Assembly (NCBI GenBank): GCA_024704765.1
Contig: JAKMXF010000296.1
Span: 195,307 to 259,306, forward strand
DNA from: Oopsacas minuta
Taxonomy: Eukaryota; Porifera; Hexactinellida; Lyssacinosida; Leucopsacidae
DNA: 64,000 nucleotides
Reading direction: 5' to 3'
A program made the position numbers and the translations under genes. Position 1 is the stretch's first letter. The number at the start of each line of letters is the position of its first letter. Shown in pieces: positions 23,985-35,990 of the stretch. The notes below the pieces were generated by a model. That model saw only the letters and a program-made list of their open reading frames with translations, was not told where the DNA came from and searched no databases.

Positions 23985-24510
23985 GATTCCTAAATTATTG
24001 TACGAAATGATGGAAAGATTCTTTTGTGAAACATATAAAATTGTCATTATTAAGTTGGCAGGTTTTTAGTTACAGTAGTGACCAAGGATGTAATAATTTT
24101 TCAATATCCATATAGAAGTCGAAATCCTCAATGATATACAAAACTCACAAATGTCGATTTGTAGTATATTTCCGTCTTTCACATACTCTTGTAATACATT
24201 TTGATATTATACCTATATTAATTATTGCATAGTCATCAATGAAACGATATATGGTGATATTCAGGATTGCATCATTATCTTAGGAGATATCATATCAACA
24301 TATATTATATGAGAATGAGAAATCGTGTATTTACTATATATCGGCAATATAGTTCTTTATCATTGAGGGTTTTCGACTTATAAATGGATTTTGAGAAATT
24401 ATTACCATCCTTGGTGGCTACTGTAACTCAAAAACCTGCCAACTTAATACTGACAATTTTTATATGATTCACAAAAGAATCTTTACATCATTTTGTAAAT
24501 TAACTTTGAA
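23985..24510. repeat. Near-palindromic repeat, copy B of the same family
   Basis: The arms centre near 24245. TGGAAAGATTCTTTTGTGAA and GTTGGCAGGTTTTTAGTTAC on the left pair with GTAACTCAAAAACCTGCCAA and TTCACAAAAGAATCTTTACA on the right. The central block CATAGTCATCAATGAAACGA then ATATATGGTGATATTC parallels copy A (CAGTCATCAATAATACCATA on its minus strand). So A and B are related elements about 700 bp apart. Confidence 0.75.
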
Positions 24511-25030
24511 ATCAAAAGGTGAAATTTTCAACGTTCTACATCTTATCAAATATTGAGTCATTTTCTCAAAATAATGCTTACGAAGCAAACAATTGGCATA
24601 TTTTTGGTGTGGACTCATGATATTCTACATATAAGGAATACATTTACAGTACATAAAATTATTGTTTATGCGATATGAAACCATTTTGTGTACCAATATA
24701 ATATAGACCTTACTTTGCTATATCCCTGGTACATCTGATGCTAGGCTTTATATTGAGATGGCTAGGGTCTGCTATCTTATCTGTATAGAACTGATAAAAA
24801 GGACGGATTGAATTTCCCATGCATATATAGAACATGCTAAACCTATAAACTATTCCTGCTAGATCTTTAGAGCTCTATAAGAATGGGTAAGAAATTTCTC
24901 TTGACGATAAACACTTCAATTTGTAATTATAAACGCTAGAATGGTAAGAGAAACCAAGGTTAACTCCGAGAGATGGGTCTCTAATTGAATGCTCCAAAAA
25001 ATAGATAGTAACTTCTTTATGATTCAAATA
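24511..25030. other. AT-rich spacer
   Basis: Nothing recognised between the palindromic repeat and the mariner element. Confidence 0.4.
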
Positions 25031-26165
25031 CAACGAGCGCTCAAAAAGTTCCCGACGCTACCCTATATTTTTGTAACTATACAGAATACACATGTACAAT
25101 TATTAAATTTTCTCAAAATAATCACCATTAAAGTCTATGACTCGTTGTAGACGATCTGACCATTTTAAAAAAAATAAATTTTTATAATCTTCGAGCGGCA
25201 TGTCTTTTAGGGATCTCAAAATTGCGTTCCCTAAGTCATTTCTGGTAGCAAAATGCCTGCCTACAAGGTCCTTTTCAACTTTGCAAAGAGCCAGAAATCA
25301 CAGGAGTGAGGTCAGGTGAGTGGGATAGGTCATCTAGCTCAACAACTCTCATTGTATCCAACTCTGAATTTACGAGTATAGTTTTATGTGGTTGTGCATC
25401 ATCGTGCAATAATCGCATGCCCCGCGGTTCAGACTTTGGCCTCCGCTCCGAGTAATCTTTTTCTTCTTTTGAGGGGCAACTATTGACATAAAAGTTCCCG
25501 GTAATTGTTTTCCCTTTTGGTATTACAATCTGGGCAACTGGCTCATGTGCATCAAAGAAAATTGAATATATGACCTTCTGATTTCTGAAGTCCGGCCTAG
25601 AGTTGACAGGAGGCGCCTCAGGTTTTACCACCCATACCTTCTTTCTTTATTTGGATAGTGGCTCGTCGTATCTTATCCAAGTCTCGTCACCAGCAATAAT
25701 TTCTGTTAGCCTTCTTGGATCCGAGTCATTATACTCGGGGAGCAATTTTCTTGCATAAGTTACCCGACGGTCCCTTTGGTCATTGGTAAGGGCATGCGGG
25801 ATCCACATCGAACAAATTTTGGTAACTCTCAGCTCATTGATAAGTATGGAATGAACAGCTCCCGTAGAGATCCCTACACTCATAGCTAACTCCTTAACAG
25901 TGACATGAGGACATGTCCTTCGGGACAATATCGAGAAGCGTGCGAATTTTGATATAGGGTCTTTGCTCATATTTCAAATTTGAAGCCATAAATATTGAGA
26001 AATTTGAAATAATCGTAACTAGAAGACTTTTGACGATATGGTGAAAGTTAAAGGAGTTCTGAATAGATAATAGAATAAGATTCATTATGAATACAGATAC
26101 GTAATATAATATTTTATATCGTAAAATTAAACGGCCAAGGTCGGGAACTTTTTGAACGTCCGCTG
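25031..26165 (-). mobile_element. mariner (D34D-type) element, decayed
   Basis: The ends CAACGAGCGCTCAAAAAGTT and AACTTTTTGAACGTCCGCTG are inverted repeats sharing CTCAAAAAGTTCCCGAC. The left flank is TA and the right flank GA (probably a changed TA). A minus-strand mariner relic occupies the interior. Confidence 0.85.
25103..25989 (-). pseudogene. mariner transposase pseudogene
   Basis: The reading begins at the ATG at 25989 (MASNLKYEQRPYIKIRTLLD) and ends GDYFEKI at 25103. The N-terminal domain is partly missing: only about 10 residues separate the first HTH helix from HVTVKELAMSVGISTGAVHS, and the frame changes there. Motifs kept are the first catalytic Asp in IIAGDETWIRYDEP, the second in LLHDDAQPHKT and the third within HSPDLTPV. 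The usual APCDF context after the last motif is damaged. Frameshifts lie near 25640 and 25290. At 887 bp the coding region is about 150 bp short of a full mariner. Confidence 0.85.
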
Positions 26166-29100
26166 GATATATAAATATGCAAAAACAAAAGTTGTAAAAG
26201 AGATTTGGAGATATAGTTCCTAAATAAATTAAGATAATTTTGAGAATAATAATATAGATTTCATGTTCATTGCTTCTTCAATAAATTCTCACAGAACTTT
26301 GCTTCAAAATAGCTATAGAGTCATTTCTGTTAGTTAGGTATATAGATGACTATAGAATATTGATATTGTGAAATCCCAAATCCTTCGGAATATAATCCAG
26401 CTTTTAAACGTGACTTGATTACAGGAAAGGTAATATAATTTTCCATACAATCCGACTGTCGATACATATACGCATATTCTTGCAGTTGTGATTCTTCAAA
26501 TTTGTCAATCTATTCGCATATTTAGATGAGATCTCACAAAATTCAAAATCAATTTATATAAAAATATGATTAAATATAATGAATAGCTTTATATTCCGAG
26601 TCAAAATCGTAGATAATATATCCATAAAATGAAGTATAGCTATGTGGGCGGAAGTATCTACTGGCACAGGTATTAATGGTCCTCACTCTCACTCTTTTAG
26701 CACTAATATTCAAGGACTACACCTCTATCCTTAGGGTTAAATACAGTGGGAGAAGCATGTAAATATAGCAAATACATATTCAATAATATTGTAAAAGGAT
26801 AAATACCATTACATTTCTACAAAACGAGCCGCTTTGCTTGCTCGGGCTGCGGGCTTGGAAAGACTGTTTTCGCATGGGATTCGGCACTTCGAGCCCGAAA
26901 TTAGTAAAGAAAAATTGCAAATTGAATAAATAAATAAATATTTCAACAATTTGTTTACTATATAAAAATAAAAAGACAAATAATGTATAAAAGAGAAATT
27001 TGATATTCAAATTCGGATCAACGTACTTGATTACCCCTATATGTCCGTTGAAAGCAAGTCTCTGAGTATATCTCAAGATATCAGCTATTTGTTCAGTTTA
27101 TATAGGTAAAAACAACAAATAAATATTATATGATTAATTCGAAAGTGTGAAAATTGAAATCAACACACTCAATTACCCCAATGTAATTGTTTACTTTCCT
27201 ATATCATAAACAGGAGGATATGTTATTTCTTATATTTTAATGCACACCATCTTACCCAATCAATACAAAGTGGACAATCAAACACACAAATGCACACACA
27301 ACAATTGAGTTTTAATGATATAGATTAATAAACTCAAGTTAAGTCGATTTCTGAGTTAATTGAGGGGGTTTACAACATATGTTAAAGGTTCAAAGATTAT
27401 TTAAGTACTCGCAATGCATAATTCTAATCACACTAATAATTCTACTGCAATTTAGTGTTTTCACTAATTATCTAGTTTGTAAATATCGAATTTTCACTGC
27501 ATACATTGAAACAATTGATTAGGTTGCAATTAATAATAGATATTTTATTGAGATACTTTAGAGTTAGTACGAGTTGGCAATGATTACCTAAATTCTAAAT
27601 AGAAACCATTTGAAGTTTGCTACATAATTGATCTAAACTTGATCCATTACCAAAAAACCAGCCCGACGAGTTCCAGCAGGCCCAAAACACCCAAATATCT
27701 ATATTAAATAACAAGGAATATGCAAATATCTCTAAGTCAGTAGCCAATTTCCCAATCATATTCATCCCCATTTCATTTACCCAATCCTGAATATTCCTAA
27801 AATCAACTTTAGTATAACCATAATTACTAGATAAAAAGTATTATAACTTGCGCTCAATTTACAAAGCATATATTCAACGATAATTGCGAATAATTCTTTA
27901 TGATATGTTTTACTAACAATTATCAAATAAGAAATTGTAGAAAAATTACAATTCCATTACCTGATATAGTTCCCTTTATTCTAAGATTATACACATATAA
28001 TCCTTCACCATCATCATCAATTAAATTATCCAAAGAATAGACAATCTGATTACTATAATGTAGTTTCCATTTGTTACAGGTAGTAATTTCCCATTCACTG
28101 TGTAGTGTACGAAAGCTAGGTAAAATACATCGTTCTAACTATTCTTCTTAGGTAATAATTGAGGCAGTCTCAATATCTGGTGATTAGCATATCTTCTGGT
28201 GATTTGCAAATCTTTAAAACTACTTATAATTAACTGTAACGCAGACAACTTCTGACGCATAATAGGGATTAACTTATTTTTACTACAGGTTGATCTCTAT
28301 TAAATTGATGCAATGTTTTTGACTTTACATAGCCACAATGCTGTTCCTCTTTCCTAGAGCATTCTTCGGTAGATTTTTCTTAAGAAATATCCCGTATTCA
28401 CTTACGACCATTAAAACTTTCTTTATCTCTGAGAAGAAAAGCTACATTGAAATCGGAAATTCTACTATTCATACTGGATATAATACTCTAATGAAATCTC
28501 CAGGTCTCAATTTTGATTTCGAAATTAAATATTTAATTGCACTATACGCATCCAGTTCTCTACCATGGCGTTATTAAAATACGAAAAAATATTTCAGCCT
28601 AAACTGTGGGAACATACACCACTACATAATGTGAGAATAGGTGAGTAGTAAATTAATATACAGTCTATAAGATTAGCGTAATAGCAAGGCTTCGAAACAA
28701 ATGCTTTGGTGTGATATTGTTGAGAGCATTTTCACATTGTTTACTTATATATGCACAATGTTTATCAAATGGGGAGATCTGTCCCTAAGGGCCTACCATC
28801 CTCAATATCGATGGGACCATTATCACTGCCCTCATTGTCTAAACTTCCACTTGTATCATGTGAAGGATAATAAATAATAGACAATAAAATAATGCTCTAA
28901 TGTTTAAATATTAGTTAATACATGTTAATTTAGATATTTACTCTGGAAACACATAATACAAGGACTTAAACACAGAAAATATTTGAGTAATAATAAAGTT
29001 AGCACAACGCACGAGATATCCAAAGGAATACAAAAAGAACTTTCTCACTTTGTGTTAACATAAAATTTCGGTTAGTATGAAAGCCAATACCATGCATAAT

Positions 29101-32100
29101 ATAAGTAGAACATAAATGGTGAAGAAGTACACACGCTATGGATTAAACTAATACGACCACGAAAATGTGTAATTATATGACTGCCAAATGGTTGTAAAAT
29201 CTGTTTTTAGTGCTGGAATTGGCTAAAACAAAAAGGTAAGATGCTAGTTATCCTTTTGATTACAATGTAAAATCAGCCGTGATCGGATATTTTGGAGTAA
29301 GAGAATATTGTTATATCATGACGCAGTCAATTTGGGCCTTATTAGGCCACATTGTGCGATAGTTGACAAAGCAAAGATAGGCTCCGGCAATGCCGGGTTG
29401 TTTTCAAAGTAAGAGAGCTTTGCTCTCTCAGTTTCGTGGAAAATTACTTCCCAAATCAACATTTAAAGTAACAACTACATATAGCAATATATTCCAATCA
29501 ATCTTGGTTGACTAAAAATTCGAAAAGTCTTGATTGAAATTTGCCCATTTTGCAATTAATAGCTATATTTTAAGGGAAATCATAGGTAGGTGCCAAAATT
29601 TGATGAATGAAAATTCAAATTAAATACATACAATACTGTTTTGGGGAATATTTAGGAGAAAAAAGCCCCAATTAGCGGATTATTAATCAAAAATCGGTCA
29701 GGGCCCAACTTCAATAAATCTCTGGAAAATATATCGGAGACTTTGTCTCTGCATTTCTACTAGCAAAATATGGCCACAAAATATGTATTTTTATGATGTC
29801 ATAAAGGTGCTAAAATCTCGCTTTTGGTGCGTGAATTGGTTTAAATGAAGTGTTAATACTTTACTTTTCACAGTGGTTTGAGGCACGGAATAGGGAAAAT
29901 ATTGACAGTCATGTAATCATGTTTTCAAACTTCGAATATGTCCGCCATTACTTACTTTCTATGCAATCCAAAAATAAATTTGATTGAACGCCTATAGTGC
30001 ATACGCTGGCTTGTCAAAGCCAATGGAATTTATATTACGAAAATGTATAATTGCGGTTTGAAAATATTCATTAAATTCATCTGGCTGCTTTTGATATATT
30101 ATCTATATTTTTGCTATTTCTTCTTCCACAGACTAAATATAACATTTCCTCATTGAGTTGAAAAGTCAACTCACCTTATATTAGAAACAAGAGAGCAATA
30201 ATATCTTCTATATACGAGGATTTCTATATATTCGTGTACGATAGGCATACCGAGAGTTGACTGTGAAACATACAAAGTATTAAGAAGATACTCAAATGAT
30301 TGAATTGAAAAGAATACTAATTAGGACTGTTCTAATGAAGAAAATTTGCTGAAGAAATAAAGTTGAAGAATATCAAAAGAATTAATGCCGTGAAAAACGA
30401 TAGAAATCAATTAAAGTGTTGCAAGATGCTTATTGAAAGATATTTACATTCATAATTCGAATTAATTACAAAGTTTTAGACTCAAACTGACATAACTCAT
30501 CCAAATAATTGATAAGGAATACATGTTACATAAAGAATTTTTCATGGTGAGAAAATATACACTAAGATTATTTAAGTAATCAATACATTGATACAAAGCA
30601 TACAAATCATCTAGAACAATATCGTCATCTATGTAATTCCTATGTAAAGTGCGGGGCCACAAAAATTATTGAAAAAAATTCTTTAAACTTCAAATTTGAT
30701 GTACACAATGTACCAAGTCAGAAATACGATTAACAGGATAAATTGTTATCACAAATATTTTTAGGAGATATGAATAAAAAACCTTGAACAAATATAATGC
30801 GAAATTGCTTACTCATCGTGAAATATTTCGTGATTTACTGATAATATATTTTGATGTCATATCACAGAAGATGATGAAATCATTTTATGAATTTTACAAA
30901 TTTTAAAGACATTGACATACACGACCATATCTACTCTATCGACTGACATGCGAATTGGGCCGATTGATGACTATTTGATCAGAGAAAACATGTTTGAACT
31001 CGCCGAAATTTGACAGTCCCATCTGGCATTATTTCCTAATTTCAACTTTGGACGAATTTATCTCAGCAACCTTTTGGAATACACTTATGAAAATTCAAAG
31101 GCATACACGACTCTCAAATACATGTATGCTATTTAGAAACAAATTCGTAATCAAATTTGGAGTTTTGTGACTAAAGCCAAGCACTAAATTTGTCTCAAAA
31201 GAAATTAGGTAAAAGCAAAATAAGCGAAAATAGATATTTTGGGGAGACGACAAACTCACATCTATCGAATGATAAATATTTCATGCAAATTTTACAATTA
31301 AAAGTCAATCAAATGAAGTGACCCCGTATGAATACAAAGATAACTTCACACTCGTCCCAGACCATGACAAATTTCATGACAAGTATTTATAGCCGTACGG
31401 AATTCATGTCAATACAGTGAAATATTGACAACAATTGTAAACAGAATATTTACGGTTCGCTTCGTCAACTTTCCAAGCAAATTTCTAAGATATGAAGTTC
31501 TCAAAACTTAGTTTCCTATCTCAGATTTACTCCACTTGGTCTATAAAATCACCTGGGACTTGTCTAGCTGATCCCGATTAAATCGCTTGCGACGAGAATT
31601 ATAGGCTCAAAGTATGGGTATCTTGGGAGGCCTGGATGGTTAACCGCAATTATTGAAATTCTTTAACCGTATCATCAATTCGGATTACCAGCCCAACACT
31701 GGATTTTGTTTCAGGAACTTGGTGACAATGACTGAACTATTCTATTTACAAAATATAAATCATCATATGAAATATTATGAAAAGATAACTCAACAGGCAA
31801 TCTAAGTAATGACAAAAAGGTGTGGAACTACTGTGATATATATATGTATCAAAATGTAATTATTGGGCACAGTTTATATGCTATTTTGGTCATGCAACAG
31901 TTTGAACGTTATTATACAATACATACATATATTACATTCGATTATTCGAACTACTACAGATTGTAACAATACGGACAACTCAGAACGTGGAACTCCCATG
32001 GTATTGCGTTACACTACTTAGTACAGTCGTTAGGGCAGATTACCAAGAGCAAATTGTAAGAAAAATCAGTACTATCGCATTGTTTGGGAAGAATTTATGT

Positions 32101-32109
32101 AGTCATCAG
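26166..32109. other. Long AT-rich intron stretch with repeat fragments, no gene recognised
   Basis: A repeat-like segment at 26815-27330 starts with GAGCCGCTTTGCTTGCTCGG and GCATGGGATTCGGCACTTCG and ends with an ACACACAA-rich run and TTGAGTTTTAATGATATAGA. This end resembles the R1 tail but the body differs. At 29375-29440 two small hairpins occur (CTCCGGCAATGCCGG and AGAGAGCTTTGCTCTCT). An 80-codon ORF at 28338-28577 has no recognisable features. Nothing else was supported. Confidence 0.4.
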
Positions 32110-32225
32110 ATAGTACTAGAGAAAGTGAAAAACTTTATCCTCAATCAGCGTAAAGTTTCCCGTCATTTATGTGGTCATATGGCCATATTTTGGTGAGAAT
32201 GTGTTAAATTCCATCCTCAAAACTC
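32110..32225 (+). repeat. Fragment of a repeat also present at 59100-59170
   Basis: TCAATCAGCGTAAAGTTTCC, then CGTCATTTATGTGGTCATAT and GGCCATATTTTGGTGAGAAT, parallel the 59112-59167 sequence (AATCAGCGCAAATTTCGGCA, TCGTTTGTGTAGTCACTTGA, CTATATTTGTGGAGATTAT). Class unknown. Confidence 0.5.
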
Positions 32226-32999
32226 ATTTAAACATGTATAGATACCACAATGTCTGACGCGAGTAGACAAATTGTGTCTTGTTATGTACATATAGACCAT
32301 CAAATGACCTTAAAACTCGCTATCGGTCTCCGGGACCTGTTAGTTCTTTAATATTTTTCAAATCCTTTTACAAATACGATATCATCTTGTTTTTGTGGGA
32401 TAAAGATTAACTATAAATATAAAATGTAGTATTAAGACGTAAAATCGAGGAAATAGATCTAGTTATTGATGCTAGGTTAATTAGAAAAATTTCAGGTAAA
32501 ATTTCCAACTAAATATTCTGAATACTTGCACAAATATAATTCGTGTCAATGGGGATAATACAAATTCTATCAAATGGAAACTCGGTTTATTGTGCAAAAT
32601 AGGCAGAGGTGATAGTTGGAAACAATGTAAATAGTTTCCAGTGGATAGAATTCGTAATATTCTCATTAAAAGAGTCATGCAATTATTCAGAATGTCAGAA
32701 CAAATAACCAGATCAAATACGTCAATCTAAGTGCGAATAATTAATCATACATTTATAGCTATTCTCTCACTCTAGAAAAACTAAGATGAAGTCATGTCCG
32801 AGCAAGAAATGTGTGAAAAATAGCAACGAAATTAAGACTACGTGTGCCGATACTGTAAAACCTAGTTAAAAAGTGATTTAAGGGATAATGGTCACTCGAT
32901 AGGTTTGGGTAAGTTTTAAGAATAGAATTTGAAAGAATCTTGAGACTTTTTGTATCATGGAAAATCATTCCAAAATAAGACAATGTGACTACTTAAATG

Positions 33000-33315
33000 C
33001 AGGGATGCCTATCCAATACCTTTGAGCGATCGATGTTTTTAATAACAATCCAATCGATATCGAAAACCAAGAAATTCTTCGCTTTTTCAGTGATAAGTAT
33101 CGATAAATTCATCATAATTCCAATCAATCTGATAATTTCTTTTTCAAATACTCTATACGTAGATATAAATTACTCCATGCGAAAGGATAAGCGATAATCA
33201 TACGTACTTATACGTTAATCTAAAATTCACGGAAAGTATATCGAAAAATATGATGCAAATTCGATGACAAATATCAATAGATGATTATCTAGATTATGTT
33301 ATAATAGCATCCCTG
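33000..33315. mobile_element. hAT-type MITE (about 316 bp)
   Basis: Termini CAGGGATGCCTATCC (33000 onward) and TATAATAGCATCCCTG (to 33315) are inverted. Flanks CTTAAATG and CTTAAACG form a 7-of-8 target duplication, as expected for hAT elements. The interior has no transposase. It includes several ATCGAT-type motifs (CGATCGATG, ATCGATATCG, TATCGATAAA). Confidence 0.82.
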
Positions 33316-33824
33316 CTTAAACGACGAAATTTAAAGCTGATTACAAAAATATATAGAATAATGTGATCGGAATTCATCATAGAAGATATTTGAATTTCTT
33401 CCCCTTTCTAGTGCTATCTGGTGATTATCCGAAATTCATAGACAAATTTTCCCAAGAGCGGATATTTACGGATTTTGGATGTGTTATAGAACGCAGGGTA
33501 GCGCAAATTTCGTTCGAATCAGGCAGCATAATCGTAGAAAATATATGAGGACAAATCAACATAAAGAGCATAGATCCAGTAGCAAACTGAAATTGTGAAT
33601 TCCTTTGATGCTGAAAGTGAATTATCATACGAGAATTATTAAACATACCTCATTAACACTGTTGCTAATTATGACTCTACAATGCCTTTTTGGTCGAATA
33701 AGCTTTGAAACTTGAGAAAATAAACAAGTTTGAGAATTCTAATATATATATAATTGAAATTTTAGGACATGACCATATACCTACATCAAAATGTGTAATT
33801 GAGTCAAAACTACATAATGTAATT

Positions 33825-34268
33825 TAACAATGTAGGAATAAGGCCTAATATGATCAATCTAGGAAAAAGATATAAATAATTCTGAAGTCGGAATAAGACC
33901 TAAAACTAACATCCATGAAATAAATTTATTTACACATTATGTGGTATCTCATATTTTGTAATATTTTGAATTTATTGATCACTTTTCATAGCATTAGCGA
34001 TGGATCTGGAACCTGGAAGTTGTCCAAAACTTTCCTTGACGTCTCTAATTATGTCCGAGCCTATATAACTCACTAGGATGTTTTGGAATGGATATTCTTT
34101 GATTTACATAATTAGGTGGGCCTTAGCGGAGAATATGAACATCTCAGTAAACTACTTGGATTGCAGTTCAGAATTCTTTTAGGCCTTATTCCTACATTGA
34201 TCATTTACGTCTTATCCCTGATAGATAATTTTAGGTGTTATTCCTACTTCAAATCAGGTCCTATTCCG
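33825..34268. repeat. Inverted repeat element with a recurring GGAATAAG-type motif
   Basis: Left side: GTAGGAATAAGGCCTAATAT, GATCAATCTAGG, then CGGAATAAGACCTAAAA. Right side in inverse orientation: TTAGGCCTTATTCCTACATT, GATCATTTACG, TTTTAGGTGTTATTCCTACT and CAGGTCCTATTCCGG. At least five copies of the GGAATAA(G)RCCTAA core lie in 450 bp. Confidence 0.65.
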
Positions 34269-34271
34269 GCG

Positions 34272-34500
34272 ACCCGAAATTGGTGCATCTAACTAGAAGT
34301 AGTTCACAGATGAATTTAGTATGCTTATACAATGTATTTTTCCTGATAATGGTTAAGGACTCCTGCTGTATGGATGTTTATGTGTTTAAAATATTATGTT
34401 AATATAATCAAAACCTTTTGAGATAATGGTTTGAAAACTGTCTTGTTTGAGTTGAGTCTCTATTAGATTTGTAGTACACGAATATAATAAATAATTTTTA
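34272..34500 (+). repeat. Partial copy of the long-inverted-repeat family (arm homologue)
   Basis: The sequence from AAATTGGTGCATCTAACTAG through GTATGGATGTTTATGTGTTT, CTGTCTTGTTTGAGTTGAGT and CTATTAGATTTGTAG parallels the left arm of the 55345-59085 structure at 55500-55715. A remnant of the opposite arm's outer part lies at 35605-35690. Confidence 0.7.
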
Positions 34501-34975
34501 TACAAAATAATCACATAACATCTGTGTGTTAATCGAGTGAATAATCGATCCATCAGTCTCGCCTCCAGAAAACTATAGATTTCATACCGTGGAATTCGCT
34601 TTCTCCATGTCCACAATCTCTAGAAAGTACAACAAAAATCATTGGTAGGGAGTAAGAGTCCCGACTTCTTCTCAATAGAGATTACCAGCGCCAGCATTAC
34701 AAACTGCCACAATTTATCGAGTTATCGTCCATTATCCTGGAATCTGCATCTTCTTTTCATGATAGGTTAATAATAATTTGGTCTTCAGCTGCATCTGACT
34801 TATCTCATTAAGATGATTTGAGAGATGAGCAATATAGTATCGACCTTTGCGAATGTAATGATAGTAATAGTTTAGTCGAATGGTATCATTACACCTATCA
34901 CAGGGCTCAGTTATGGATTGAAGGTTGTAACTTTTAACGTTATCGGAATCCAAAATTTAAGAAAATTTATGGGCA

Positions 34976-35353
34976 TTGGAAAGTATCGAAATTGCACAGT
35001 GTAGTATATTCGCTAATAAAAATCCAAAAAGTCAGTATGAACATCAAGTCGTTGAGCAGAGAACCTTGTTGCTAATGTGGATAGTTCTATATAAGATTGA
35101 TTGTAAATCAACTATTTTGTTTGAGAATAAGTACTTGCTGCTGACAAAAGATCAGAAGAGTATATTAATTCATTGGGTGGCCAAATTGCGAGAACAGTTT
35201 TCATGTACTGGTACTGAGGCATTTAAAGCTGTCTATACGAATTGCATGAATGCTAAAATATGTAGAATAGGAATTTCTCTGGATTGCCTTGGAAATACTC
35301 CTCAACTCTTCCGGTTGATGAGGATTTTAAGAGGAAGATCCTATCAAGTGTAA
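34976..35353 (+). CDS. 125-codon ORF with weak globin-like features
   Basis: No confident function. From residue about 54 the protein reads LLLTKDQKSILIHWVAKLRE, then QFSCTGTEAFKAVYTNCMNA, and ends with a TPQLFRLMRIL-like segment. The order (Lys/Gln-rich helix with a Trp, then a GxxAFxxxY helix, then a xPQxFRxxxRI segment) resembles the A-B-C and E helices of invertebrate globins. The haem-ligating His residues expected later are absent because the ORF stops. If real, it would be one exon of a gene nested in the importin intron on the opposite strand. The possible donor is GTGTAATAAT at about 35348. It lies between two fragments of the long-inverted-repeat family, so it could also be cargo of that element. 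A chance ORF is possible. Confidence 0.3.
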   Translation: MESIEIAQCSIFANKNPKSQYEHQVVEQRTLLLMWIVLYKIDCKSTILFENKYLLLTKDQKSILIHWVAKLREQFSCTGTEAFKAVYTNCMNAKICRIGISLDCLGNTPQLFRLMRILRGRSYQV

Positions 35354-35409
35354 TAATATTATCACATATATAGTTCATGACGAAATAGTGGGTTATCTGA
35401 CCTCAATTA

Positions 35410-35505
35410 GCTTACTCATTATGCACCTATCATCGGTTTTCTCCCGGCCCTCCAGTCGGGTCCTGGTAATAAGTGAGGATTTATGGAGGAATTGACCGCA
35501 AAGTC
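35410..35505. repeat. Short repeat shared (inverted) with 57240-57330
   Basis: CTCCAGTCGGGTCCTGGTAA then TAAGTGAGGATTTATGGAGG matches, in reverse complement, CCTCATAAATCCTCACTTAT then TGCCAGGACCCGACTGGAG near 57270-57306. Confidence 0.65.
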
Positions 35506-35604
35506 CGGGCATTTGATATCTAGACTTATTTCATTACATAAGTAAAGATTATTTGTCCCTAGTAAACAACAAAAGAGATAAGACAGGGATACGACATTAG
35601 AAAT

Positions 35605-35690
35605 GGTGCTGACCATGGGAAGTTAGTCAATTTAACAGTTAAAGTACTGCTTGTTGAATATTCAGCCAACTTCACACTGCTGACATAATT
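35605..35690 (-). repeat. Partial outer-arm copy of the long-inverted-repeat family
   Basis: GACCATGGGAAGTTAGTCAA, then AAGTACTGCTTGTTGAATAT and TCAGCCAACTTCACAC, parallel the right arm end at 59020-59085. Opposite in orientation to 34272-34500, so together they look like remnants of one shrunken element. Confidence 0.65.
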
Positions 35691-35990
35691 ACCGTATATT
35701 ACCATTTGTTTCCTTCGTTTAAATTTATAAAAATTAAATATCAAACTGGATTCAAGTTTAACTATATAATATCATCCTGGAAGGTTGCCAAATCTGACCA
35801 CAATTTTGAATATATAAAATATTCGGGATAAAACACAACGCGTCATGACATTAACTTAGTTTTTTTAGTTCAAGAAGTAACAAAAATGGTTATGGATATG
35901 AACTTTTATGAAAAAACTGGATAGTCTATTAAGCGTATTCTATTAAGTGGGATCCACTTTACAGCCAATTCTTCCAAAATACTGAATATA

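Noticed and set aside
28338-28577. 79-codon ORF starting MLFLFPRAFFGRFFLRN
   Set aside because: No recognisable domain. Length is expected by chance in 64 kb of AT-rich DNA.
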